A stretch of 64,000 bases of DNA, from contig NZ_MOBR01000002.1 of NCBI RefSeq assembly GCF_003732705.1, positions 214,208 to 278,207 on the forward strand, given 5' to 3'. Under the pieces are notes generated by a model. The model was not told the origin of the DNA, ran no database searches, and saw nothing but the letters and a program-made list of their open reading frames with translations. How positions within the stretch are numbered: the stretch's first letter is position 1; the number at the start of each line of letters is the position of its first letter. Both the position numbers and the translations under genes were made by a program. The DNA comes from Pseudomonas frederiksbergensis. GTDB lineage: Bacteria > Pseudomonadota > Gammaproteobacteria > Pseudomonadales > Pseudomonadaceae. Below are positions 1 to 10,741 of the stretch, piece after piece.

Positions 1-90
1 CGTGATACGCCCAATAGAGTTCATGTGCGGGGTTTAGCGTAGTTCGAAACCGACGCAGTTTCGGGATTTTTGCTGGGTTGGAGGACGCCT

Positions 91-178
91 TCGCGGGCAA
101 GCCTCGCTCCTACGGTTTTGTGTCGTTCGCGCAAATTGGCACGATGCGAACCTGTAGGAGCGAGGCTTGCCCGCGAAC
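91..178. repeat. REPIN-type inverted pair of REP sequences
   Basis: Two copies of a REP core (GCAAGCCTCGCTCCTAC and its reverse complement) face each other about 40 bases apart just beyond the stop of the DUF3999 gene. This is the usual arrangement of mobile REP doublets in fluorescent pseudomonads. The remaining bases 1-90 contain no gene that I can support. Confidence 0.85.
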
Positions 179-199
179 GGCGCGCAGCGCCGAACAATC

Positions 200-1573
200 T
201 CAGGGTTTGACGGGTGGTTTGCGCAACAGGCTGACCGCCATTACCGCCAAAAACAGCACACTGAGCAACAACACCGCCCACAACCCGAATTTCTTCCAGT
301 TGGTGTCCGCCGTGGCAGCGGCAACCGCCGTCGGCGCCTGTGTCACCACCGCCCCGCCATCAACCGTAGCCTTGCCCAACGACGCAAACTTCGCCGGGCT
401 GTAATCGGGAATCAACGTCGACAACGGCAAATTCGCTGTCTTCACCGTCGCACTGCCCAGCGCCAGCGTATAGGGCCCGGCGCCACGCGCCAGGAACACC
501 ACTTGCGTCGAGCGCACGGCAAATTTCACGGTCGGCGCTTCAACGCCCAGGCCACCACCGCGCTCATCCACGGTCAGTTTCAACTGCTGCACGGTTTGCC
601 CCGACAACTGCAATTCGTTCTGCACCACGTCCTGACCATTCTGGGTCAGGCGATAGAGCAAACCGCTGCTCAAGGGCTGCCACGGCAAACTGCTTTCGCG
701 CCGACCGGACAAGTTCACCGGCGCCAGGCTGTTGGGCTGATTCAACTCAATCTGCACTCGCTCAACGTTCAGCCCCATCGGCAATTGCCAGGTGTATTCG
801 CCATCCTTCAACCGCGTACCGGCCAAGGGTGGCGACCAGACCAACGGCAACGGCAGGCTGCGGGTGCTGGCGCTTTCCAGTTGCGCGGAAGTCAGGGTCG
901 GCGCCGATTGCGGGGCGTTCCACAACAAACGCAGATAGCGCGCCGATTGGCCCGGCAAGCCGACTTCATGTTGCTCGACCCGCTCGTCGGCAAACGACAA
1001 CCGCGCCACCTGCCCTTCGCCCCACGACTGCCAATGCTGCAAGTCGTCGCTGGCCTCGATGCTGAAACGCTGGAAGCCGTCGCGCTCGCTGGTCCAGTCG
1101 AGGATCAACTGCTGCAACGGTGCCTTGATCCCGCTGGCGTCGAGCAACCAGCCACGCAGCACTTCTTCCCCCGCCTCCAATTGACTGGACGGCTGCACTT
1201 CCACCAGCGTGCCGTTAGCGCTCGATTGCACCCGCACACTCGGCGCGCGCTCGGTGGCGTCCGCCGAGTTGTACAGCGGGAACCACTTCACGTCGGTTGT
1301 GGTGCGGTTTTCGGCGGATTGCGCGGTTTGCCGAGCCAAGGCGTAGGCCTGGGCCTCACCGGCCGCGTTGAATACACGCACGTCGCTGAGATCGGTTTGT
1401 CGTGCGTTCAGTTGCACGCTCAGCGGCAATTCGAGGCGATACCACGGCCCTTCGCCGCTCACGGACAACGGCACCTGAGTGCTGAAGTCCGACGGTTTTT
1501 CCTGGGCACCGGCCGACAGCGCCACGCCCAGCGCAACTGCGCCCAACCACCCCAGGTTCAGCTTCTGACTCAA
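200..1573 (-). CDS. DUF3999 family membrane-anchored periplasmic protein
   Basis: This 457-residue protein has an N-terminal signal-like segment (residues about 8-23), a long hydrophilic periplasmic region, and one C-terminal membrane span (about 430-449) followed by a short basic tail. The layout and sequence fit the DUF3999 family, whose function is unknown. The chosen start is a TTG codon (1573-1571) that overlaps the TGA of the upstream DUF2339 gene, so the two are almost certainly translated as a coupled pair. DUF3999 and DUF2339 genes commonly sit together in pseudomonads, which suggests a joint envelope role, but nothing here shows what it is. The identification is by overall character and context. 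Confidence 0.8.
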   Translation of the reverse strand: MSQKLNLGWLGAVALGVALSAGAQEKPSDFSTQVPLSVSGEGPWYRLELPLSVQLNARQTDLSDVRVFNAAGEAQAYALARQTAQSAENRTTTDVKWFPLYNSADATERAPSVRVQSSANGTLVEVQPSSQLEAGEEVLRGWLLDASGIKAPLQQLILDWTSERDGFQRFSIEASDDLQHWQSWGEGQVARLSFADERVEQHEVGLPGQSARYLRLLWNAPQSAPTLTSAQLESASTRSLPLPLVWSPPLAGTRLKDGEYTWQLPMGLNVERVQIELNQPNSLAPVNLSGRRESSLPWQPLSSGLLYRLTQNGQDVVQNELQLSGQTVQQLKLTVDERGGGLGVEAPTVKFAVRSTQVVFLARGAGPYTLALGSATVKTANLPLSTLIPDYSPAKFASLGKATVDGGAVVTQAPTAVAAATADTNWKKFGLWAVLLLSVLFLAVMAVSLLRKPPVKP

Positions 1574-4500
1574 GACGACACTCCTTCGGTTTCAGGGGCC
1601 GGTTTTTCTGACTCCGGCTCAGCCTCGGCACGCTTGGGCGGCAGCGGGGCGAAATAGCCCACCACCAGCAACAACACGCCAACGCCGATAAACGAGACGA
1701 TCCGGGCGAGTCCGCCACGGTTACTCAATTCGACAAAGAACAGTTTGGCCACCACCACGCCGATCAGCGCGGCGCCGATCAGCCAGACTTCACGGCGATG
1801 ACGCAGATGGCCGCCGATCATCAGGCCCAGCGCCATCAGGGTCCAGACGATCGACAGACCGGCCTGCACCTGCATCGATGCCAGCAGCAAGTCCAGCTCG
1901 AACGGTACGCCGCCCCAATGGTGAGCCGTGCGCGTGACTACCCCGGAGAAGAAGACAAACAACGAAACACCGGCGATCAATTGCGTGGCGTTTTCGGTGT
2001 AAACCTTCGGCAGGGCAAATTGCGTCACCGCGCTGCGCGACCATACGTAAACGCCGAACAGCGCAAACAGCAGGCCCAATTCCAACGGGTTGATCAGCGG
2101 CACATAAGGCAATGGCTCGGCGGTGCCGTCGCTGACGCCATTCGCCAGCCAGAACCAGCCGAGCATCAGCAACGCCAGCGGCGCGGCAGCATAGACCCGA
2201 TATTCGCGCGCATACGCCGACACCGGCCATGGCCAACTGCGCGGCGCGGCGGCCAGCACCAGATACAGACTTGGCAGAATCGCCCAGCCCAACCAGCGCC
2301 AGGCGTTGTACTGCTCGGACAACAGCAGCAAACCGTAACGCAGCTCCAGGGCCAACACACCGATCAACAGCCAGCAGCCGAGCACGTGGGCGGTGCTGAG
2401 CGCGCGTGCCGGCAGCATCGGCGCCAAGCGCCGAAGGGAGAAGAAGTGCACAGCAAACACCGCCGCCCACACCAGCCAACCGAAGTTGGCCGCCGGGTGA
2501 TAACGCGAATGCCAAGCAGCGACCAATACCAGCCCTGCCGCTGGAATCAACAAGGTGCAGAGCAAGCCCAACGCCGACCATTTCAATCGCAGCGCCAACG
2601 CCGCCCAAATCGCCACACTCAGCGCCGCAACCGCCAGCAACAAGGTCGCTTGCAAGTTCACCGGGGCAAAGCGCAGCACTTCGCTGATCCAGGCCAGCGC
2701 CCACCAACCCGCGCCCCACACCAGCAGCAATTCAGACAAGCGATTCAGGCTCAGCACATCGAACGCCGAAGCGTGATTGCCAAGCTGCAAGCGCCAGGCA
2801 CCCACGAACGCGGCCAGACCGAGCACCAACGGCGTCCAGAAGCCGCTGTGGGCCAGAGGCTTCAAACCTTCGCTGGCCAATGGTCCCAGCAGATCAGGCC
2901 CGGCGTACAGGAACGCCGCTCCACCGATCACCTGCAACAGCAGGCCAAAGACAAAACTCACGCGCTGCTTGAGGTACAGACTCAGCCAGATGATGAACAA
3001 GCCGCTGGCAGCCCACACCGCACTCGCGGTTTGCCATGGCAGTACGAACAGGACCGCGAGGTTGATCAACACCAGACCGGCCAGCAACACCACCGACAAA
3101 CCGCGCAGCAACCGAACATCGCTGCGCACCATTTCGTCACGAGCCGCCAGCAACATGCCGGCGATCAACGCCAGGCCTATCAGCGAGGCACTGAGCAAAC
3201 CGCTCCAGCCAGCGCTGAACACCACCGCCGAATCGCCGCCCGCCCCTTTCAGGCGCAACAGGAACAACGCGCCGCCGAGCAACTGCACGGCAAACGCGGT
3301 GAACAGGAACGTGCGCGATTGCAGGCGCAAGCCGACGAACAAAGTCGCCAACCCGGCCAGCGCCCAACTGATCGCCGTGCCGTGGGTCAAGAAGAACAAC
3401 GGCGCCAGCAGATAAAGGAAGGTCAGGCCCAAACACGCCAACACGGGCAGGCCTTGGCGTTCCCACGGTGAAGTCTGATCTGGCGAGGCTTTACGCAACT
3501 GATAGAAGCTGAACAGCAACGCCACGCCGAGCATCAACGCGCCCAGCCATGAACCGTCCAGCAAGCTGCTTTCGCCGATGCGCAATTCGCTGAGAAACGC
3601 CAGCGCCGAACCCAGTTGCAGCAGCAGCGCAAAGGCGCGGGCCAGCGGTCGTTGCTGACGCAAGCCGAGCCAGAAAATCCCTGCGCCTTCCACGGCCCAG
3701 GCCGCAGCCGTCCAACGCGCGTCGAGGCCCAAGGGAATCGCCAGGCTGGCGAAGATCACGCCCAGAGCAAGACAGGTTTCCGCCAGCAGCAACGCGCGAC
3801 CGCCCATCAGCAACCGGGCCAGGCCCATGTAGATCATGCCCAGCGCCAGTGCGCTGAACGCAGCGGCGAATTCCAGATGCTGCACCAGCGCGAACTGCAA
3901 ACCGAAGCCCACCAGCGGTGGCCCGAACAGCATCGTGCCGTCGACGTAATCGCCCTTGCGCGCCGACCAGTGCAGCAGCGCCTGACGGCTGTCGTCTTCC
4001 GGCGCGTCGGTCATCTCCAACAATTTGCGCCGGGTAAACAACAGACCGATGCCCAGGTACATCAGGAAAAACAAAATCAGGAACGGTTCGGTGCTCCACA
4101 ACAGTTCCGGCGCATAAGAGCGCAGCCCCCAGGCGAAACCGATGCCGAAGGTGCCGACAAAGCCAATCAGGTTGAGCGGCCGCCAGGCTTTGAACCAGGC
4201 GATGGCGAGGATGCCGGCATTGAGCAGGGCGAAATAGCTTAACAACGCGACGTGGTTGCCGGCACCGGTCGAGGTCAGGATTGGCGCGGCAAAACCACCC
4301 AATGCGGCGGCGCAGGCCAGGGCCAGGGAATCCTGGGTGATCGCCAGAATCGCCGAAAACACCGTCACCGCCACCAGCAAACCCAGGGCTGCTGTCGGGT
4401 CGAGCAGCGGGTGCAAGCGCATCGCGGCGAACACCGTCAGGTACAACACGGCAATCCCGGTGCCTTGCAGCATCAGCGCGTAATGATTGTTGCGATGGCG

Positions 4501-5181
4501 TAGCCACCAGCCCAGGCCGAGCAAACCCAAGGCACTGGCGGCGACACCGGCGTAACGCATTTCGATCGGCACCACCATGCCTTCAGTGGCATAACGCAGC
4601 AGGAACGCCAGGCCGAGGAACAACAGCACCACACCGACCCGCAGCACAGTGTTGCCACCGAACAGCCAGTTGCGGGCGCCATTGATAGCGCGGTCGAAAA
4701 CATTGGGCTCGCGCGGGGCTGCCGGTTGCCGAGGTTCGCGGGCGACCGGCTCCGGGGTCCAGACATCGGCAGGCAACGGACGGCTGGTTTCGGTGGCCGC
4801 AGCGGTGATCGGTTGCAGTTCGGGCGGGAGCTCCCAGACCAGTTCCAGAGATTCGGCGGGGGCTTCGATGGGGATGTCGACGTGGACTTCGTCGAGGATG
4901 AATTCAGGGGTGGCGACGGGTTCGCTGATGGGCGGCTGGCTGGTTTCAGCGGCTTTGACGCCGGAACCCTCCAGCGAGATCAGGCGTTGCAGCAACGTAT
5001 TCAGCGCCACCTGCGTCTGTTCAAGCAATTGGTGCTGCTCGGCGGCTTGCTTGTCCAGACGGACAATGCGAATGGTCTGGCCGATGCCCAACCCGAGCAA
5101 CGCACCCAACAGCGCATCGCTGAACGACTCATCGAGTATCCAGCCCAGCACCAAGCCAATCAGCATGAAAATCCATTGCAT
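1570..5181 (-). CDS. DUF2339 polytopic inner-membrane protein
   Basis: This is a very large (1203-residue) membrane protein. A first membrane helix (about residues 2-30) is followed by a coiled-coil-like stretch (about 40-75) and a proline-rich acidic linker (about 80-165). The rest of the protein is a long series of closely spaced hydrophobic helices, well over twenty. This is the DUF2339 architecture, with no known activity. The open frame extends upstream into a REP repeat. The start at 5181 (MQWIFMLIG) is preferred because it opens directly with the membrane helix and lies outside the repeat. The gene overlaps the DUF3999 gene by four bases, pointing to a two-gene operon. Confidence 0.82.
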   Translation of the reverse strand: MQWIFMLIGLVLGWILDESFSDALLGALLGLGIGQTIRIVRLDKQAAEQHQLLEQTQVALNTLLQRLISLEGSGVKAAETSQPPISEPVATPEFILDEVHVDIPIEAPAESLELVWELPPELQPITAAATETSRPLPADVWTPEPVAREPRQPAAPREPNVFDRAINGARNWLFGGNTVLRVGVVLLFLGLAFLLRYATEGMVVPIEMRYAGVAASALGLLGLGWWLRHRNNHYALMLQGTGIAVLYLTVFAAMRLHPLLDPTAALGLLVAVTVFSAILAITQDSLALACAAALGGFAAPILTSTGAGNHVALLSYFALLNAGILAIAWFKAWRPLNLIGFVGTFGIGFAWGLRSYAPELLWSTEPFLILFFLMYLGIGLLFTRRKLLEMTDAPEDDSRQALLHWSARKGDYVDGTMLFGPPLVGFGLQFALVQHLEFAAAFSALALGMIYMGLARLLMGGRALLLAETCLALGVIFASLAIPLGLDARWTAAAWAVEGAGIFWLGLRQQRPLARAFALLLQLGSALAFLSELRIGESSLLDGSWLGALMLGVALLFSFYQLRKASPDQTSPWERQGLPVLACLGLTFLYLLAPLFFLTHGTAISWALAGLATLFVGLRLQSRTFLFTAFAVQLLGGALFLLRLKGAGGDSAVVFSAGWSGLLSASLIGLALIAGMLLAARDEMVRSDVRLLRGLSVVLLAGLVLINLAVLFVLPWQTASAVWAASGLFIIWLSLYLKQRVSFVFGLLLQVIGGAAFLYAGPDLLGPLASEGLKPLAHSGFWTPLVLGLAAFVGAWRLQLGNHASAFDVLSLNRLSELLLVWGAGWWALAWISEVLRFAPVNLQATLLLAVAALSVAIWAALALRLKWSALGLLCTLLIPAAGLVLVAAWHSRYHPAANFGWLVWAAVFAVHFFSLRRLAPMLPARALSTAHVLGCWLLIGVLALELRYGLLLLSEQYNAWRWLGWAILPSLYLVLAAAPRSWPWPVSAYAREYRVYAAAPLALLMLGWFWLANGVSDGTAEPLPYVPLINPLELGLLFALFGVYVWSRSAVTQFALPKVYTENATQLIAGVSLFVFFSGVVTRTAHHWGGVPFELDLLLASMQVQAGLSIVWTLMALGLMIGGHLRHRREVWLIGAALIGVVVAKLFFVELSNRGGLARIVSFIGVGVLLLVVGYFAPLPPKRAEAEPESEKPAPETEGVSS

Positions 5182-5248
5182 GGTCGATATCCCTAAGCGG
5201 CCCATTGGCGGGCAAGTCCAGAAGCCTGGAGTCGCCTGCGCTGACGTC

Positions 5249-5340
5249 TTCGCGGGCAAGCCTCGCTCCTGCAGGTTTTGCGTGTGCCATGGATTGGGCC
5301 ACGACACATAACCTGTAGGAGCGAGGCTTGCCCGCGAAAG
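5249..5340. repeat. REPIN-type inverted REP pair
   Basis: CGCGGGCAAGCCTCGCTCCT and its inverse are separated by about 45 bases between the DUF2339 start and glgP. The sequence is nearly identical to the pair at 91-178. Confidence 0.85.
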
Positions 5341-5397
5341 CATTCGCGCAGACGCCACTGAAACATCCGGTGAAACTGGCGCTTAGTATATCGATCC

Positions 5398-5417
5398 GGC
5401 CCAACGTACGTTGGGCC
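5398..5417. other. 20-base perfect palindrome downstream of glgP
   Basis: GGCCCAACGT is followed by its exact reverse complement, 23 bases past the glgP stop. It could form a transcript-ending hairpin for glgP, but no clear U-run follows on the minus strand, so calling it a terminator would be a guess. Confidence 0.5.
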
Positions 5418-5440
5418 TTGCTCGCAATTATTGCTAAAAG

Positions 5441-7891
5441 TTACTCCAAAGCCTTCCAGATCTCCGTGGCGTACTCGCGAATCGTCCGATCCGACGAGAA
5501 CCAGCCCATTCGCGAGGTGTTCAACACCGCCGAACGCCACCATGCCTGAGAGTCGTGCCAGTGCGCTTCGACGCGCATCTGCGCGTCCCAGTAGGAGTCA
5601 AAATCGGCGCAGACCAGGAAGCGGTCGTAGTCGATCAGCGAATCGATCAACCCGGCGTAGCGGGACGGATCATCCGGCGAGAACACCCCGCCGCGAATCG
5701 CTTGCAGCACGTCGTTGAGGCGATGGGACGCGGCAATGTCTGGCGCAGCGTTGAACTCATGGTTCTGCTTGCGCGCCTCAACCTGCTGCGCGCTAAGGCC
5801 AAAGATAAACATGTGCTCGGCGCCGATGCGCTCGCACATTTCGACGTTGGCGCCATCAAGCGTGCCGATGGTCAGTGCGCCGTTGAGGCCGAATTTCATG
5901 TTACTGGTGCCCGACGCCTCGAAACCTGCGGTAGAGATCTGCTCCGACAAATCCGCCGCCGGAATAATGCTCTCCGCCAGGCTGACGTTGTAGTTGGGCA
6001 AGAACACAACCTTGAGTAAACCGCGCACGGTCGGGTCGTTGTTGACCACCCGGGCGATGTCGTTGGTCAGCTTGATGATCAACTTGGCTTGGTGATAACT
6101 GGCCGCCGCCTTGCCGGCGAAGATTTTCACCCGCGGCACCCAGTCGATTTCCGGCTCGGCGCGAATCGCCTGATACAGCGCGACGGTGTGCATCAGGTTG
6201 AGCAACTGGCGTTTGTATTCGTGGATCCGCTTGACCTGCACGTCGAACATCGCCGCCGGGTTGACCGCAACGCCTAGCCGCTCATGAATCAGATACGCCA
6301 AGGCTTTCTTGCTGTGCAGCCGCTGTTCGGCGAAGGCCTTGCGAAACGCCGGTTTCTCGGCGAACGGCTCCAGTTCGATCAGCCGTTCCTCGGCGTTATC
6401 CAGCAGATCAGGGCCGAGGGCATCGACCATCATCGAGGTCAATTCGGAGTTGGCCTGGTAGAGCCAGCGGCGGAAGGTGATGCCGTTGGTTTTGTTGTTG
6501 ATCCGCTCCGGGTAGAGCTTGTGCAGTTCAGAGAACACGGTTTTACGCATCAACTGCGTATGCAGCGCCGACACACCGTTGACGCTGTGGGAACCGAGGA
6601 ACGCCAGGTTGCCCATGCGCACGCGGCGGCCGTTGTCTTCCTCGATCAGCGACACCGCGCGCAGCACGTCGAAGTCGTGAATGCCTTTGGCCCGCAGCGA
6701 ATCGATGTGCTGGGCGTTGATCAGGTAAATGATCTGCATGTGCCGGGGCAGCATGCGTTCCATCAAACCGACCGGCCAGGTTTCCAGGGCTTCCGGCAAC
6801 AGCGTGTGGTTGGTGTACGACAGCGTATCCACCGTCACCTGCCACGCGGCATCCCACGCCACGTCGTAGACATCGACCAACTGACGCATCAGCTCGGCCA
6901 CGGCAATCGAGGGGTGGGTGTCGTTGAGCTGGATCGCCGCGTGGTCGCCCAGGGTCAGCACCGAGGTGTGCATGTTGCGATGGCGGCGCAGCAAATCCTG
7001 CAGGGACGCGGCGACAAAGAAGTATTCCTGACGCAGGCGCAGTTCCTGGCCGGCTTCAGTGCTGTCCGCCGGGTAGAGCACGCGGGAAATACTTTCCGCC
7101 CGGGCCACTTCAGCCACGGCGCCCAAGTGGTCGCCGGCGTTGAAGCGCTCAAGGTGCAGATCTTCCACGGCGCGGGCGCGCCACAGGCGCAGGGTGTTGA
7201 CGCTCGCGCCGCGCCAGCCGACCACCGGGGTGTCGTAGGCAATGGCCCGCACGGTTTCTGCCGGGGTCCAGACTTGCCGGGACTTGCCGGCCTCGTCGGT
7301 GACGGTTTCGACGCTGCCGCCAAAGCCGATCGGGTACACGACTTCTGGCCGTTCGAACTCCCACGGGTTACCGAAATCCAGCCAGTGTTCAGTCTGTTCC
7401 TGTTGCCAGCCATCGACGATGGCCTGGCGGAACAAGCCGTGCTCATAACGAATGCCATAGCCATGACCGGCGATGCCGAGGGTCGACATGCTTTCCATGA
7501 AGCAGGCGGCCAGACGACCGAGACCACCGTTACCGAGCGCCGCATCGGGCTCCAGCAGGCGGATGCGTTCCAGGTCGACACCGAGTTCGGTCAACGCTTC
7601 GCGGGCGACGTCCAGCAACCCAAGGTTACTCAGGCTGTCATAGAGCAAGCGGCCGATGAGGAATTCCAGGGAGAGGTAGTAAACCCGCTTCTGCCCTTTG
7701 CGATAAATCTGCCGGGTGTGGTCCATCCAGTGCTCGACCATGTGGTCGCGCGCTGCCAGGGCAATGGCTTCGAACCAGTCGTGGTCGAAGGCGTGATCCG
7801 GGTCTTTGCCCACCGCGTAGGTGAGTTTGGTCAAGACGGCGTCGCGGAATGCGGCCACCTCTGCTTCACGAACAAGTGGTTCTTGAGTCAT
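5441..7891 (-). CDS. glgP: Glycogen phosphorylase
   Basis: The cytoplasmic PLP-dependent enzyme releases glucose-1-phosphate from glycogen or maltodextrin ends. At 816 residues it has the usual family length. The pyridoxal-phosphate region near the C-terminus is clear (EASGTSNMKFGLNGALTIGT, with the lysine that binds the cofactor), as are the N-terminal GNGGLGRLAAC substrate motif and HEYKRQLLN. The start MTQEPLV is the first methionine of the conserved N-terminus. No other glycogen genes are in the window, so the gene stands alone here. It is flanked by a REP pair on one side and a divergent YkgJ-type gene on the other. Confidence 0.95.
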   Translation of the reverse strand: MTQEPLVREAEVAAFRDAVLTKLTYAVGKDPDHAFDHDWFEAIALAARDHMVEHWMDHTRQIYRKGQKRVYYLSLEFLIGRLLYDSLSNLGLLDVAREALTELGVDLERIRLLEPDAALGNGGLGRLAACFMESMSTLGIAGHGYGIRYEHGLFRQAIVDGWQQEQTEHWLDFGNPWEFERPEVVYPIGFGGSVETVTDEAGKSRQVWTPAETVRAIAYDTPVVGWRGASVNTLRLWRARAVEDLHLERFNAGDHLGAVAEVARAESISRVLYPADSTEAGQELRLRQEYFFVAASLQDLLRRHRNMHTSVLTLGDHAAIQLNDTHPSIAVAELMRQLVDVYDVAWDAAWQVTVDTLSYTNHTLLPEALETWPVGLMERMLPRHMQIIYLINAQHIDSLRAKGIHDFDVLRAVSLIEEDNGRRVRMGNLAFLGSHSVNGVSALHTQLMRKTVFSELHKLYPERINNKTNGITFRRWLYQANSELTSMMVDALGPDLLDNAEERLIELEPFAEKPAFRKAFAEQRLHSKKALAYLIHERLGVAVNPAAMFDVQVKRIHEYKRQLLNLMHTVALYQAIRAEPEIDWVPRVKIFAGKAAASYHQAKLIIKLTNDIARVVNNDPTVRGLLKVVFLPNYNVSLAESIIPAADLSEQISTAGFEASGTSNMKFGLNGALTIGTLDGANVEMCERIGAEHMFIFGLSAQQVEARKQNHEFNAAPDIAASHRLNDVLQAIRGGVFSPDDPSRYAGLIDSLIDYDRFLVCADFDSYWDAQMRVEAHWHDSQAWWRSAVLNTSRMGWFSSDRTIREYATEIWKALE

Positions 7892-8148
7892 CGATAGGAC
7901 CTCGAGCGAGCTTTGAGTTGTCTGAGCCTAGACGGTCTGACAGGCGGTATGGGCTCTGGTTCGGCAGTTTTTCCTGATAGTGCGAGATAGGTCGGCATTA
8001 CATTGTCGTGTGTCTGAATCAATGCAGGGGCCGTGCCGGATTAACGGTGATTATTGGCTGATCCAGAAAAAAACTGGCGAAAGGTTGTTCAAAAATCCAC
8101 CAGTCCCGGTATCATCGCGCGCCCTGATGCACACGCTGGTAACAACCG

Positions 8149-8592
8149 ATGATGAAGTCCAACCTGATCGCCGCCGCGGAGATCGACCGCCTCGATACCT
8201 GGGCCAAATATTCTGCCCCGATGTGCGGTTCCTGCGTGTCGAGCTGCTGCACCTTGCCGGTCGAGGTCAAGATCAAGGATCTGATCCGCATCGGCATCGT
8301 CGACGAGTTCGAGCGCGGCGAGCCGGCAAAGAACATCGCCAAGCGCCTGCAGAAGGAAGGGATCGTCGAGCGTTACAGCCAGAAGACCGAGATCTTCACC
8401 CTCCAGCGCATGAGCAACAACGATTGCCTGTACCTGGATCGTAAGAGCCGTCTGTGCACTATTTATGAAAAGCGCCCGGATACTTGCCGCAACCACCCGA
8501 AAATCGGCCCGCGGCCGGGGTATTGCGCTTACAAGCCCAAAGAAGTGGCGCGTGAGACCAGCGCCAGCCGCCGCACCCTGGAAAAGTTTTAA
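8149..8592 (+). CDS. YkgJ family cysteine-cluster protein
   Basis: This 147-residue cytoplasmic protein has a CxxCxxxCC cluster near the N-terminus (residues 26-33, CGSCVSSCC) and further cysteines in the second half (C..C....C pattern ending in the RPDTCRNHPKIGPRPGYC region). It fits the YkgJ/UPF0153 zinc- or iron-binding family, whose biochemical role is not established. ATGATG at the start leaves two adjacent choices of start codon. The gene is transcribed divergently from glgP and converges on typA, with a shared bidirectional terminator in between. Confidence 0.85.
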   Translation: MMKSNLIAAAEIDRLDTWAKYSAPMCGSCVSSCCTLPVEVKIKDLIRIGIVDEFERGEPAKNIAKRLQKEGIVERYSQKTEIFTLQRMSNNDCLYLDRKSRLCTIYEKRPDTCRNHPKIGPRPGYCAYKPKEVARETSASRRTLEKF

Positions 8593-8600
8593 CCCGACCA

Positions 8601-8708
8601 TGATCGTTCCCACGCTCTGCGTGGGAATGCAGCCCGGGACGCTCCGCGTCCCAAAGCAGACGCAGAGCGTCCATTGAGGCATTCCCACGCGGAGCGTGGG
8701 AACGATCA
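8601..8708. repeat. Long inverted intergenic repeat (GATCGTTCCCACGC family)
   Basis: GATCGTTCCCACGCTCTGCG opens the element and its reverse complement closes it, with a second nested inverted repeat (GACGCTCCGCGTCC and partner) inside. Four other copies of the family occur in this window (14026, 18102, 19662, 26428), always between genes. Confidence 0.9.
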
Positions 8709-8725
8709 TCTTCCGCCAGACAAAC

Positions 8726-8763
8726 AAAAACGCCCCCGACCTTGCGGTCGGGGGCGTTTTTTT
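8726..8763. terminator. Bidirectional intrinsic terminator
   Basis: A GC-rich stem (CGCCCCCGACC / GGTCGGGGGCG) is flanked by A-run and T-run on opposite sides. It therefore works for both the rightward YkgJ-type gene and the leftward typA gene. Confidence 0.9.
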
Positions 8764-8781
8764 GTCAGCTAACTAAATGAC

Positions 8782-10602
8782 TTAGTTACCGGACTTCTTG
8801 GCAGCGCGGGTACGCTCGCTTTCGCCCAGGATCTTCTTACGAAGACGGATGGACTTAGGAGTGACTTCGCACAATTCGTCTTCTTGAACGAATTCCAGAG
8901 CTTGTTCCAGGGTGAAACGGATAGGCGGAACCAGAGCGATGGTTTCGTCTTTACCCGAGGCACGCATGTTGTCGAGCTTCTTGCCTTTGGTTGGGTTGAC
9001 GCCCAGGTCGTTGTCGCGGCTGTTGATGCCGACGATTTGACCTTCGTACACGTCTTCGCCGTGACCCAGGAACAGCTTGCCGCGAGCTTGCAGGGTTTCC
9101 AGCGAGTAAGTCAGAGCCTTACCGGTAGCAACCGAAACCAGCACGCCGTTCTGACGGCCGGACATGTCGCCGGACTTCATCACGTCGTAACGGTCGAAGA
9201 TCGAGGTCAGGATGCCTGCACCGGAGGTCAGGGTCAGGAACTCGTTACGGAAACCGATCAAACCACGAGCCGGGATGTTGTACTCAAGGCGCACACGGCC
9301 CTTGCCATCCGGAACCATGTTGGTCAGGTCGCCTTTACGGATACCGATCTGTTCCATGATCGAACCTTGGGATTCTTCTGGCAGGTCGATGGTCACGTTT
9401 TCGTACGGTTCGTGCTTAACGCCGTCAACCATACGGATGATCACTTCCGGACGACCAACACCCATTTCGAAGCCTTCGCGACGCATGGTTTCGATCAGTA
9501 CCGAGAGGTGCAGCTCACCACGGCCGGAGACTTTGAACTTGTCGGCGGTGTCGCCTTCTTCAACGCGCAGGGCAACGTTGTAGAGCAGTTCTTTGTCCAG
9601 ACGTTCCTTGATGTTACGGGACGTCACGAACTTGCCTTCTTTACCGCAGAAAGGCGAGTCGTTTACCTGGAAGGTCATGGAAACGGTTGGTTCGTCAACG
9701 GTCAGCGGCTTCATCGCTTCGACGTTCAGTGGGTCGCACAGAGTGTCGGAGATGAACAGCTGGTCGAAGCCGCTGATGCAGACGATGTCGCCGGCAGCTG
9801 CTTCTTCAACGTCGATACGGTGCAGACCGTGGTGACCCATCAGCTTCAGGATACGACCGGTACGCTTCTTGCCGTCGGCGTCGATAGCGACAACCGGAGT
9901 GTTCGGCTTGATGCGACCACGAGCGATACGGCCAACGCCGATAACACCCAGGAAGCTGTTGTAGTCCAGAGCAGAGATCTGCATCTGGAACGGACCTTCA
10001 CGGTCGACTTTCGGCGCAGGTACGTTGTCGACAATCGACTGGTACAGCGGGGTCATGTCTTCAGCCATGTCGGTGTGTTCCAGACCGGCAATGCCGTTCA
10101 GGGCCGAGGCGTAGACGACTTTGAAGTCCAGCTGTTCTTCGGTAGCACCGAGGTTGTCGAACAGGTCGAAGATCTGGTCCAGAACCCAGTCCGGACGCGC
10201 GCCTGGACGGTCAACCTTGTTGATGACCACGATTGGACGCAGGCCGGCTTCGAAAGCCTTCTTGGTCACGAAACGGGTTTGCGGCATAGGGCCGTCTTGA
10301 GCGTCAACCAGCAGCAGAACGGAGTCAACCATCGACATTACGCGTTCAACTTCGCCGCCGAAGTCGGCGTGGCCCGGGGTGTCCACGATGTTGATGTGGT
10401 AGCCGTTCCAGTTGATGGCGGTGTTTTTCGCCAAAATGGTAATACCGCGCTCTTTCTCCTGGTCGTTGGAGTCCATCACGCGCTCGTCGTTGAGCTCGTT
10501 GCGCTCCAGGGTGCCGGATTGACGCAAGAGTTTGTCTACCAGGGTGGTTTTACCATGGTCAACGTGAGCAATGATGGCGATGTTGCGTAGATTTTCGATC
10601 AC
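8782..10602 (-). CDS. typA: Ribosome-associated GTPase BipA/TypA
   Basis: This 606-residue translational GTPase binds the ribosome and affects 50S assembly and stress adaptation. The G motifs are all visible: [10 protein letters not shown] (residues 13-22), [10 protein letters not shown], and [10 protein letters not shown]. They are followed by the elongation-factor-like domains and the TypA-specific C-terminal domain ending in a basic tail. The start [10 protein letters not shown] is the conserved N-terminus. A typA-thiI-glnA order is typical of Pseudomonas. The gene has its own terminator. Confidence 0.97.
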   Translation of the reverse strand: MIENLRNIAIIAHVDHGKTTLVDKLLRQSGTLERNELNDERVMDSNDQEKERGITILAKNTAINWNGYHINIVDTPGHADFGGEVERVMSMVDSVLLLVDAQDGPMPQTRFVTKKAFEAGLRPIVVINKVDRPGARPDWVLDQIFDLFDNLGATEEQLDFKVVYASALNGIAGLEHTDMAEDMTPLYQSIVDNVPAPKVDREGPFQMQISALDYNSFLGVIGVGRIARGRIKPNTPVVAIDADGKKRTGRILKLMGHHGLHRIDVEEAAAGDIVCISGFDQLFISDTLCDPLNVEAMKPLTVDEPTVSMTFQVNDSPFCGKEGKFVTSRNIKERLDKELLYNVALRVEEGDTADKFKVSGRGELHLSVLIETMRREGFEMGVGRPEVIIRMVDGVKHEPYENVTIDLPEESQGSIMEQIGIRKGDLTNMVPDGKGRVRLEYNIPARGLIGFRNEFLTLTSGAGILTSIFDRYDVMKSGDMSGRQNGVLVSVATGKALTYSLETLQARGKLFLGHGEDVYEGQIVGINSRDNDLGVNPTKGKKLDNMRASGKDETIALVPPIRFTLEQALEFVQEDELCEVTPKSIRLRKKILGESERTRAAKKSGN

Positions 10603-10741
10603 TTGTGTATCTCGATCAGAGGATTCGGTGTGCTGACAAGTCTTGGCAGCGATTAACAGTAGAGTCCGGCAAAGCCGTTACAGCTTGACGGCGGCGTCGG
10701 GGGGCCGGTGACGCAGGCCACAGGCAAACAGCCCCGGGCAC